Origin: Perkinsus olseni
Taxonomy: Eukaryota > Perkinsozoa > Perkinsida
Length of the DNA stretch: 64,000 nucleotides
Direction: 5' to 3'
Assembly (NCBI GenBank): GCA_013115125.1
Contig: JABANN010000109.1
Coordinates: forward strand, 1-64,000
How positions within the stretch are numbered: the first letter of the stretch is position 1; each line of letters starts with the position of its first letter. The notes beneath the pieces were generated by a model. It had not been told where the DNA came from, ran no database searches, and was given only the letters and a program-made list of their open reading frames with translations. Positions 41,188 through 50,447 of this stretch are shown here, one piece after another. The translations under genes were made by a program, and so were the position numbers.

Positions 41188-43084
41188 TGAATAGTGATGC
41201 CCCATTCAATCACTGACTTCCGCGAGGCCACCTCTGCATCACTAGTGAGACACTCGGAAGTCAAGGCAACAACTATCCATCCCTACTTCGCGACCAATCC
41301 ACCCCGTTTTCTGTATTGGCAACTCTCTTCGCGTTCCCGAAGAAGTTTTCCGTTCCACTCAACACTGCCAGCCTGGCAGTACCAGGTCAATGACCTGAGG
41401 TCATTGAGAGCCCCATCTCGTGTGATGACTATCCTCATTAGTAATGAGTCATTATCCGAGCGGCATGAGAGTGTTCATGATGTCGACGTCACGGTGACAC
41501 GAAGTCGAGTGTTAAACTTTGTTGGCGAATTCAAGGCGCAAATGAACTCCGCCAAGCAGATTCGGACGACACACTTATGGCGGAATACGTTACCTAGCAG
41601 GTCCGGAAGTATTTTTAAGCGAAATCTGGACGGGCACCACATTTCACCGAACTTGGTGAATTCCCTGTGGCGAACTTCTCACCAAAATAACGCGTCATTT
41701 CAGGCGATTTTACGTAAAACCAGCAGAATTCGCCGAAACTTACCTCTAAATTAACTGGTTTCTGTTCCTAGCACAGGGGACACCAACCGTATCTTGGCGA
41801 AACCCAATCCCAACGACAGGTTTGAGCGCGCGGGCGAGCGCATTTCAAATTTTGGCGAAGCGCTATCAGCGAAAAGTATGGCCAAGTTCGGTTGGTCTCT
41901 GATCTGAGTTGGTGTTTTCCCGTCTGAGGGTGGCCTATACCAGCTTTCGCCAACCACGCGTTTGGACAACCGAAAAGGGGTTTTGCCAAGTTTGGTGAGT
42001 TGGCGAAACCTGGCGCTCCGTATATATTCATTCATTTGTATATTGCTGAGTGGCTGCGTTGATGACGAGAATCACATCATGTGATGCTGTCATGCTGAAG
42101 TCCTCAGTTGCCGTTTTGCACTATTTACTCAACCCAGTATTTCTGCGTCTGTGGAGTTAGCTGCACAGCAGAGTGAAGGGAAGAAGGGCCAAGACAGGGT
42201 GGTTGAAATCCAAGGGCAAAAAGTATTGCCGAAGGCGAAGGCAGCACTCTTGTTCACGATGTCAAAACTTTTTCCGCGCGCGCCTCTTTCCTGCCGGGTT
42301 CTCGGTGGGGTTTCGGGTTTCCCTTTCTCGCAGTCCTTTGTTTCTTTTCTTGCCTTAGGAATGAGTTTTAACCTGCAGTTGAGATTGAAGCTAGTTATAC
42401 AGTTTCACTTGTGCTTAGAGTCAGTTAGGTAATTGCTGTAAGTGAGATGGTTTCAGTAAGGCCATCATAGAAGTGCTCCCGGCAGAGCAAGCATGCTTAG
42501 TAAGCGTAATACCACAACCCTCACTGAAACCGTTGAACGCGAGCGCGCATTCTCGCGCTAATCGGAGGATAATGAAATTTGGGAGACTTACACTTATCCG
42601 CTGTTGCTCATAGCCAACGCAAGACGGCAAGGAGTATAAACTTCATCTACCTAGTTCTATTCGGCGGTCTGGAGTATTGACAAGTATTCGGTAATGAAAC
42701 TGAGTTATAGCGATATTAGTGTCACCACTATACTGAATCAATAACTTTCCTCTGACACCATCAATATCGGCGGCACGCATGCGCATACCACACTGCACGC
42801 ATATACAAGGCAGAACTTGGCAGTCAGTGCGCATCAATCCTCAATTCGCGTAACGAGCAATACCTTCACCTCCGAGTAGTGAAGTACTAAGACGATGAGA
42901 TGAAGGATAAGGGGAGCAAAAAATGACGAGGGAAGCAAAAAATGATGAGGGATTCTCAGCCGTGATGACAATAGCGAGCAGTTTCCCAAACGAGTGTGAA
43001 GCGGTCAGCTAAGAAGAATTAATCGCAGATAGAGGATGAAGGATCATGAAGATCCGATATCGCTCGAGTCCCGAGGGGCAAACC

Positions 43085-43501
43085 TCATTTAATGCACCAC
43101 TTGGGGGATAAGACGTACTCCTTGCTGCCTCCAACTGGATCAGTAATAGTGATAATATTTTGCTGCTTGTTGTAGGGCAGGACCTTCCACTTCTCGGGGT
43201 CGAGGTTGAACGTCGAGGCAAAGCTGGTAAAACTTCCCGAACTCACGTCGACCACGACGAAGGCACCCTTCGCTGTCCTGCTGCCAGTGTAGGAGATACC
43301 CCCGCTATAGTGCATCTTGAAGTGCCACCAGTGGCTGATGTACATTTGGTCCAGTGACTCCGTCTTGTGTTGGAACTGTAGTACCCAGCGGTGACCCTCG
43401 TACTCTACCTGCTGACTGCAGTACTTCGGACTAGCGGGATAATCCGCCTCGGTTGAGTACACAACGAAGGACACAACCAGATAGAAGATAGCGCTGTTCA
43501 T
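43085..43501 (-). CDS. Small secreted protein, intact copy
   Basis: 138 residues, single exon. It begins with a clear signal peptide (MNSAIFYLVVSFVVYSTEA, cleavage likely before DYPASP). The mature part has only two Cys (PKYCSQQ and SPKWCIK, near each end), so one disulphide could join the ends. It is rich in Tyr/Trp/His and beta-type sequence (WWHFKMHYSGGISYTGS, AFVVVDVSSGSF, NIITITDPVGGS). I know no family. The gene and its flanks are duplicated at 44020-44545, where the copy is shortened. A role at the host interface is possible for a parasite, but nothing in the sequence proves it. Confidence 0.7.
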   Translation of the reverse strand: MNSAIFYLVVSFVVYSTEADYPASPKYCSQQVEYEGHRWVLQFQHKTESLDQMYISHWWHFKMHYSGGISYTGSRTAKGAFVVVDVSSGSFTSFASTFNLDPEKWKVLPYNKQQNIITITDPVGGSKEYVLSPKWCIK

Positions 43502-44019
43502 GGTGGAGCACTTGAGTCAGGAGAAAACTGTAGAAGAATAATTTATAAACGCCTGTTCAAGTTTACGCTACTATGGGAATGCCGATAGCGTTGTGGTAGT
43601 AGCTCAAATGAATTAGCTGAGTTCGTGTTTTCGTACGAGGTAGGCGCATGCTCTCCGCTCAGGGTGCTACTGTAGTGTCACGCTACAGACTCCGCTGTGA
43701 ATCTTCCAGCGTTCAGTCCTCGCTGTGACTTGTTTTGATTTCGGTACAAGAACTATAACTTTAACAGTATGCAGGAAACAGTTTGCTAAGTTTGCTGCTG
43801 ACCTAGCTGTTAGCAAAGTCGCATAAGCAACGGCATGCACTGTAGTGACAACATAGTCTATCATCGCTGCACTAACCTTTATCACAACTGCGTTTCATTA
43901 CAGTAGCATTAGATGATCTGATTCAGGTAACCGTCTGACCTCATTATGCGCCTTTCACTCGCGTGCATCAGTATACGTGCTACGCTAAGCTTAGTATGCT
44001 ATAGGTCCTACTAGAACCG

Positions 44020-44545
44020 TTGAACGCAAACGTGCACCCTCGCGCTAATCAGAGACGCGATGAAATTCGGGAGTGGTGAACATAAATTATGTTACATAAT
44101 AGCGAGCAGTTCTCTAAGCAATTGTGGAGCGGTCACCTGAATGGAATTGATCGCAGATAGAGAATGGGGAACCATGGAGATTCGACATGGTTCGAATCCC
44201 GATGGCCAAACATCATTCTGAAGTAGTGCACCACTTGGGAGATAAGACGTACTCCTTGTTGCCTTCATCCGGATCGGTAATAGTGATAGTATCATGCTGC
44301 TTGTTGGTGACCCTCGTACTCCTTCTGCATACTGCAGTACTTCGCATTAGGAGGGAAATCCGCCTCGGTTAATCGTAGAGCGAAGGCTGGAACCAGGGAG
44401 AAGAAAGCGCTGTTCATTGTGGAGTACTTGAGTCAGAAGAAAGCTGTAGAAGAATAACTTATGAATGCCTGTTCTAGTTTACGCTACTATGAGTATGCCG
44501 ATAGCGTTGCGATCATAGCTCAAATGAATTAGCTCAGTTCGCGTT
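44020..44545. repeat. Second copy of the secreted-protein locus
   Basis: Blocks of 42526-43625 recur here in the same order: the CCGTTGAACGC...GCGCTAATCAG segment (44030 against 42530), the 3' flank beginning ATAGCGAGCAGTT (44099 against 42970), the coding part, and the promoter side (GTTTACGCTACTATG, 44475 against 43560). Divergence is visible throughout and the second copy is much shorter, with material missing both between the first two blocks and inside the gene. The direct duplication spans the promoter, so both copies once had their own regulatory DNA. Confidence 0.75.
44213..44417 (-). pseudogene. Shortened copy of the secreted-protein gene
   Basis: Begins MNSAFFSLVPAFALRLTEAD, with an intact-looking signal peptide and the YCSMQKEYEGH segment. 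It then jumps to the C-terminal region (TITITDPDEGNKEYVLSPKW, seen in another frame). The middle ~75 residues of the intact paralogue are absent and the two ends are not in one frame, so it looks non-functional. A chance perfect B box (GGTTCGAATCC, 44189-44199) lies just downstream of its 3' end. Confidence 0.7.
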
Positions 44546-46686
44546 TTCGTACAACGAACGCGCGTGCGTTCCATTTAAGTGGAGGGTACGTATTCCGATC
44601 CGCAGCGAAACTTTCAGCGTTCAGTTCTCGCAGTGACTTACACTGAGTTCGGTGCACAAAATACAACTCCGATAGTATACATCTAACCTGGAGATCATCT
44701 CCGATCATCTCCATCATCATGATGCTTGTGGTGGCACCTCGGGGCGAGGCTTGCCTGACGGTCGTGTACACAGCCCCCAGATGCGTAAGCGGATCCTGCC
44801 TGGACTCTTGCCTGGAAGGACGATCCGAGAGAGGCCGGCCTTCTTGTGAAGGCAGGTTCGAAACTCGCACGGCATCACATATGGCAGAAAGTGTTGGGAC
44901 AAAGCGCACGTGTACGAAAGACTTGTCTGAAAATCACTGAGCGAAAGAGCGGAGTAAGAGTATCATAAGACGTGGATAAAGGGATCGCCAATGTCGCATG
45001 TAACATGTAAGACCCGTGCCACCGCATCCATTCGTCCACTGGATGAATGAGATGCGTACGAAGGAAGCTGAATGGAAGTAACATAGACGAAACAATCAGG
45101 ATGAACCTCCTAGTAGCCGGAACAGTCGTGGATAAAATGCATGAAACAGCGATGTATGAATGAAGGTTCCCCGGCGCAAATGGCATTCGCGCCTGAGTCG
45201 TGGAGGGGCTATTGCCAAATGCCCCTCGACGACTCAGGCATCCACGTATCCAGCGGCCACCGCTTTGCTATGATTTCCGTTCGGATTCTGCGAGAGCACG
45301 CTGTCTAGATGGTTCAACCAAGCACAGGCCAGGTTACTCATTTGGTCCTCTATGGGTGGCTTAAAGTAGAACGTCACAGATGGGCTAGAATCATGAGTCC
45401 TGATTCGTGACTGTCAGCTCTGACCAATGATCAACGCTATATTCAGATGATCTCTCGGTCAGTTGAGCGATGATGCTGTGGCACCTGATCTCAGGCATGA
45501 GAGTCGCGCTCACAGTGAGCTCAACTCTGCTGATCAGAGTCCATTTCAGGTATACAGCATACTCAGCCGCCGACTTTCCCGTGAGATCGCCCGATGGTCA
45601 TTGCGTCGAGAGAGTACCTCGTGCCAACCTGATGATGATTCATCAGATGATTACAGTCTCGAAGACTACGACCCCCTCCGGGTAGCGCTTCTGAGCCAAG
45701 GCAGAGGGACTCCCGCAGAAGCTAGAACGTTATGAACCGTGGCGCTAATGGTGTACAGTGTCATAGATATCCACAAGTGGTTGAAAGTGAGTCTCAGCGA
45801 GTCTGGCTCAGTCAGACCGGTCACTACGGCGGAGTTCGGTCACCGGAGCGTTACCGAGCTCCAGGTGACTCGGGCATCGATTCGTACATGTCCATTAGGA
45901 AGGGGATGCAATGGTGACAGGACGATGTCCCATCACGCGTACACCACAAGTGAGATCCCTTCGTACTGGCTTCAACTTCAACTACTCCAGGTTTCCGCTG
46001 TCGTTTCGGGTGAGCGGATTCCGATGATATCCGCTACCGTAGTTACACGACTGCGGTAGCGACGGCGTCAACACAGAAGCCACGGAAGATGAACACCCAT
46101 CTCTTTCATTTGTGTGCATGGCCGGATCAAATTGAAGACGCTAGAAGTTCTCCTCTCGTGTGCTCCCCGTGGATTGGTTCTCTTTCTTTTGGAGCATTGT
46201 CCGAGTTCTTACACAGGTGTATATGATCTGCAACCCTAAGGTGGGGCCTAGATGTCCTATTCGCTAGCGTCGCTCCCGGTTGTCACGCCGGATGTACCCA
46301 TCACTGTCTCCTAACCCTCTCACTCTCCAAATGCCCTCTTCCCCCGTGTTGGCGTAGTGAATGCTGCGGTTGGGGATTTATGGCCTTCACATCCAGCAGT
46401 ATGCGACCACCTGTCATTGTCATGTTTGTTGTTCCACTCGGAAAGGGTGGCTACGTCGTTCAATTGGTATGACTAATGCTAGAGTGTGGCGCACAAGTTC
46501 ATGCGTGTAAGTTGTTCCACACAGTGTGACGCGATCGATTGTTGCGTAGCGATAATCAGGCCGAACTGTATAGATTGTTCTTCACTTTGCCTCTATCGGT
46601 TACAAGCGTCGAGTTGCTCATTATTAGGACAGAAGAGTAACAACAGTATTCAGAGTATCAGGCTTTATTCGTACCCTCTCGCGAGC
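44546..46686. other. Gene-poor stretch with one weak frame
   Basis: Apart from the hairpin at 45191-45239, nothing firm is seen. A frame at 45463-45735 (+) reads DDSSDDYSLEDYDPLRVALL with plausible composition but no known motif and no partner exon; I leave it unannotated. The last ~200 bp should hold the promoter of the six-cysteine peptide gene. Confidence 0.3.
45191..45239. repeat. Long near-perfect hairpin
   Basis: Arms of 19 bp (45191-45209 GCCTGAGTCGTGGAGGGGC; 45221-45239, one mismatch) with an 11-nt loop. It lies in gene-free DNA. If transcribed it would fold into a stable stem; it could equally be a terminator-like or mobile hairpin. Confidence 0.8.
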
Positions 46687-46908
46687 ATGAAATACGTCTT
46701 CTGCCTCCTATTGATCATCTCCACTCTCGCCGGTACCGCCACCGCCGTAGATGAGAAGGTGAAAAGTACATCGGCCAGCCCCCCGCCATCTTCGAATGAA
46801 GGCGCAGCACCCCGCAGAGCTTCTGCGTGCTCTCTGTGTCGTATAATTTGCAAGGGCACCTGCGTGCCGGATCAGTCTGGGTATTTCTGTACTTGCAATA
46901 AACGTTGA
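46687..46908 (+). CDS. Secreted six-cysteine, defensin-like peptide precursor
   Basis: 73 residues from ATG 46687 to TGA 46906-46908. Signal peptide MKYVFCLLLIISTLAGTATA, then an acidic/Ser-Pro propeptide (VDEKVKSTSASPPPSSNEGA), a basic processing-like PRR, and a short Cys-rich C-terminus. Cysteine spacing in the mature part is C-x2-C-x3-C-x3-C-x8-C-x1-C. The C-x3-C with a later C-x1-C is the signature of the cysteine-stabilised alpha-beta (CS-alpha-beta) fold of defensins, though the x3 loop between Cys 3 and 4 is short. The end CTCNKR resembles mollusc and insect defensin ends. An EGF-like or unrelated disulphide fold is possible. It is intact and lies in the gene-poor island beside other small secreted genes. 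Confidence 0.65.
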   Translation: MKYVFCLLLIISTLAGTATAVDEKVKSTSASPPPSSNEGAAPRRASACSLCRIICKGTCVPDQSGYFCTCNKR

Positions 46909-47291
46909 GGGCCTGTTAGCCGAGGAAGGCGGCTTTCAATATCAGTTCTGTGGCCCAAGGTGAGCGCGGTCTCGCCTCTTCAGTATACTTCATGAAAAAG
47001 GTCTCATGTCTCAGACGGAGAGATTGGTGTCACCATATTGCCGCCCAACGACGAGTTCGATAGTGATGAGCACCCGAGTGCATAGACCAGCGCATTATTT
47101 AGTCGGTGACCATGAGTCACCATTCACTTTTTTTTATTTCGAGTCTTTGAGGAAAGTGTTATGGTAGTATCATTTCGATGCTTTTTCGCCCATGCCTCGT
47201 GTTGCGCTGACTCAAGTGACTGTAAGTGTAAACTCAAGAAACTTCCTTGGACTCCATTCTGTCGGAGGTAATCAACCCGTTGTTCGAGTAT
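46909..47291. other. Spacer
   Basis: 383 bp between the peptide gene (+) and the TLC copy 2 stop (minus). It contains a T run near 47130; both 3' UTRs are expected here. No gene seen. Confidence 0.4.
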
Positions 47292-48074
47292 TTAGCAGCC
47301 AGTAGTTCCGGCCATAGCGGCAGCGGTGGTCGCAGCCTCTGGTAGCGGTGCCTTCTGCGGTGAGAAAAGCCCCATCAGCACATTGTAACCGATCCTCCCA
47401 ATCCGTGCCGCCCACAGTGCCGAGATGCTCATCAGACCGACGCATGATACTTTGGCCAAGAACGGGGCTTCCTCATTTGACAGCAGCGAATAAGCCATCA
47501 AGCTGCCCGCACCGAGGCGGCCCCCGATGAACAGGATAGCGAACAGCGCCTGGCAGACCAACGCTGACAGGCTTCCTGCAGGCGCCAAACCGGTCTCGAA
47601 AGCGTAGAGAAACGGTGACGAAAGCTCGGCGATGAACAGAAAGGCGATGATGATGTAGCCGGACAGGCCAGTGTATAGGACACAGATCTCACCCACTACG
47701 CAAAACGTATGGTGTAAGGCGGATTCCCAGTCCTTGAGGGCTGTAATGCAGAGGACGATGTCGACCAGGAAGTACCCCAGCGAGGCAGCCAGGAGCGTCG
47801 CTTCCTCAGGGGTAGAAGGTCCACTGACGGTAGGCTCATCGCGCAGCAGTATTGAGCCACCCCAGAAAATACAACCTAGGCCATGGGCCAACGACATAAG
47901 GACGGTAGCGGTCCAAAGATCAGACGTGTGCCGTCTAGCAATCTTACAGAGTGAGGCGAAAAATACAGTGGAACATACAGACAGACCTGTCGACCACGTC
48001 TCCGCTGGATGGAATCCTGACATGGGGGATGAGGGGCCTGTTGAGGCAAAGATATACTGAAAACACGAAGCCAC
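47292..48074 (-). CDS. TLC-domain (TLCD4/TMEM56-like) membrane protein, copy 2
   Basis: Intronless, 260 residues, multispanning like copy 1 at 38332-39093. Shared landmarks in order: the membrane His pair (ALHHTFCVVGE), LYTGLSGY, FLFIAELSSPFLYAFETGLA, ALVCQALFAILFIGGR, and KVSCVGLMSISALWAARIGR. The N-terminus differs (MASCFQYIFASTGPSS) and the C-terminus is short and Ala/Thr-rich. The two copies are the same strand and ~8.2 kb apart with the repeat-rich island between them. Likely an ER or plasma-membrane lipid protein; the substrate cannot be told from sequence. Confidence 0.75.
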   Translation of the reverse strand: MASCFQYIFASTGPSSPMSGFHPAETWSTGLSVCSTVFFASLCKIARRHTSDLWTATVLMSLAHGLGCIFWGGSILLRDEPTVSGPSTPEEATLLAASLGYFLVDIVLCITALKDWESALHHTFCVVGEICVLYTGLSGYIIIAFLFIAELSSPFLYAFETGLAPAGSLSALVCQALFAILFIGGRLGAGSLMAYSLLSNEEAPFLAKVSCVGLMSISALWAARIGRIGYNVLMGLFSPQKAPLPEAATTAAAMAGTTGC

Positions 48075-48781
48075 TCAACGTCCTACGGCCTCGAGTGCAA
48101 CAACCATTGCCTTCATACGTAATCACATGTATCCACATTTATCAGAGACACATGCGAATCACCTGTCGTCACCATGACACGATTCTGGTGAGTCTCCAGT
48201 AACAACAAGCCTGTATGCGCGCACTCTTGGTATTACCCCCTGGGGAACTGAGCACTCCGATGACCATGAGCGACTGACTCTACCCATGACAATACTCGAC
48301 AACCCAACAGGAAGTTTATCCCGTCGTTGACTGTTCCACTATGGTAACAGTTATATGACATCATTGACAGTCAAGCTACCCGACTACTAAGCCGCGACTT
48401 ATTATCGTCCAAACGCGGTGTGGTACTTAGCAGTAACCACCATACGACCAATGCTAGCCCGAGAGCTCACAAAACTGTTTCCAGCACTCGTTCGGGGAGA
48501 CGAGGTGGAAACGAAGGAAAAGCTCAGAATCTCAGGAGGGAGCATCGGAATCAAGTATGGCGTGAAGAGGTCGAGGAAGGTGGACCAGTGTGCTCCGCAG
48601 TTCTTAGCCACTGCGCATCACACATGACCTCGTCTCGAATATTCTTGAAAGGCAGAGGAAAATTATAGAATTCGAATGAAATAATTGACAGTAGTATAAT
48701 GCCCTCAGCGTTAATTATCTTCTCGCTTGGTAGAGCGACAGGTGACCCGCATGCGAGGTCTCCTGCAGATTAGTCGGCAAA
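48075..48781. other. Spacer with a tRNA 5'-half-like fragment
   Basis: No firm gene; a 69-codon frame (48418-48627, +) is unsupported. CTCGCTTGGTAGAGCGAC at 48723-48740 looks like a tRNA D arm/A box (CTC-GCTTGGTA-GAG), but no T arm follows, so it is only a fragment or chance match. Confidence 0.35.
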
Positions 48782-50447
48782 TCACCGAACGTTGAAAAGA
48801 GGGCCTCCGCCACTCTTGACCGTCACGTAGTCTTGAGAGAGCTTGGACACCTTCGTCATGAAATCTTCAGACCCGCAATGCACAGAGACGTCCTCTCGCC
48901 TGAATATGAAAAGCCATCTCAACCGGAAGATACTCCACAACTCTCACCACCGCTTCTCGAAGGTTCCATCATCGAAGGTAGAGTCCCGGATGAACCCAGG
49001 ACTGGTGATGACCTTCATGCTCAGGGGAGCCAGCCTCTCCGTGTCCAGTCGCCGAGACAGCACCAGCTTAGCCGTGCAGCCCGGCCCACCGTCTGAGAAC
49101 AAGCCAAACTCAGGACTACCTATCAACGGGTGAATGTGATGATCGTGAGGGCGCTTCTAACAGGCCCTACCCAGAGTCGAGTTGCTCGCTAGCTCCAAGC
49201 TCCCCCCAAAATAGCTCGCGTACAGTCGAGACAACGGGAGTCCGACTCCGTAGCCATACAGTGGGCACCTGATACAATTCTACGACTAGCGCCCCGGGCA
49301 TGCAAGGCCCCTACCGCTCCTCTTCCCCTTCTCGCGGCTTCATCCCCGCATTGAAGAACTTCCACATACCATCACTGTCTTCTGGGTTGCTAGGCAAACC
49401 CATGCCTGATTCAGTGGCGCTTGATAGGACGATACACAGAAGCAGGCCGGAGCTCGGTACCTCTGTCCTTAACGTGTATGATTACGTCATCATCGACTAC
49501 CCGCATGTCAACATTCACAGGAGGGACTTCATCCTTGCTGTCCGAAGAGAGGACAGCGTCGAAGTCATAGCCTGTCAGAGAAGCGGCTGCCGGAGACTCA
49601 GTGGAATCGACTGCTCACCGATGCGCTCAAAATGAGCATCGAGTGTCGACTTGGCCGCATTCTTAAGCAGCTCCAGCAGTACATATCGCAGATGCGATTC
49701 CATATACCTGCGTAGCGTCGACGTTGCGTCGCTGACTCGGGTTCAGCAAGTACATGAACTTCAGGGGAGAGTTTGTCTCATCCCCCCGCTCGTCCAAGAC
49801 ACGTATCTTGGCTTCGGGGCCCAAAAACCCGTACTGCTGGAGACATAGCCGACCTAAGATATGGACCTCTGAGACCCACGCGGGAGGGGTCCGTCCCGTG
49901 GAGCTTACGAACGTCGGACGCAGCCACTCTCGCGACGCTAGCTGGATTGCACTGGGGATCCACTATGCTCTCGGCGCGGCCCACATTGAGTGTTAAAAAC
50001 TGCCGTGCGAGGCATCGCATCTGCAAGACGACGCAAAGATCTCCAGACGCACCCATTGCGCGTGCTCAACGACTAGAGGTAGACTGTCAGCCGTCTCGAA
50101 CCATCGCTTTCTGGGTAATTCGTCGAGCGATTCCGTGCCGATTGCTACTCCTCAGAGGATACGTCGGAGGAGCGAGTACGGTGCCGTATTGGGACAACAA
50201 CACCTATCCCACTACTACCCCAATCAACGATAAGAAAACTCTTGAAAGGACCATGTCCATGTTGTTGAAATCAGTATCCTTGCTACCACCGTCCCGCAGT
50301 GCGCTGAAAAACGCGACCTATCGCTTTGTGAGCTGAGATGCATACTCACCTCGCCGCGCACTCACTGAGCGACCGAGGCGTTGCCTTCAAAGTTTCTGTA
50401 CGAAACTTCCTTACGACATGCGCGAATGAGTCGACGTCCTGAGCCAT
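48782..50447 (-). CDS. Mitochondrial-type (PDK/BCKDK-like) protein kinase
   Basis: These GHKL-fold kinases phosphorylate pyruvate or branched-chain ketoacid dehydrogenase E1 in mitochondria. Joined exons read: RFRTETLKATPRSLSECAAR-like start region (~50447-50350), AESIVDPQCNPASVARVAAS (~49985-49920), RRLCLQQYGFLGPE, then KFM/YMESHLRYVLLELLKNAA (N box with E and N, ~49700), YGYGVGLPLSRLYASYFGGS (G2 box, ~49260-49200), and LGSPEFGLFSDGGPGCTAKL (G-x-G-C-T-A like the GYGTDA of PDKs, ~49130). The C-terminus DVSVHCGSEDFMTKVSKLSQ runs on to TGA 48782-48784, longer than usual after the ATP-binding core. Introns of 46-60 nt fit exactly in phase. PDK and BCKDK cannot be separated here. The first exon and any transit peptide are not resolved. 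Confidence 0.75.

Larger units (their letters stand above)
39824..42007. repeat. Cluster of TTGGCGAA words
   Basis: The exact 8-mer occurs at 39824, 41522, 41794, 41852, 42000 and, inverted, at 41946; near-matches (TTCGCCGAAAC, TGGCGAACTT) lie between. The first two share a longer ACTTTGTTGGCGAA. Five of the six lie within 490 bp. The pattern suggests a decayed element with internal inverted motifs. Confidence 0.55.
39473..43084. other. Gene-poor island with degenerate repeats
   Basis: No gene can be supported in 3.6 kb. Frames of 150-190 codons occur on both strands (39575-40036, 40473-40979, 41194-41754) but show no motif, no start context and no similarity to each other. The DNA instead carries hairpins (40079-40154, 41156-41172) and a cluster of TTGGCGAA words (39824-42007). 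It looks like decayed mobile or satellite-like sequence; I cannot name a family. Confidence 0.4.
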
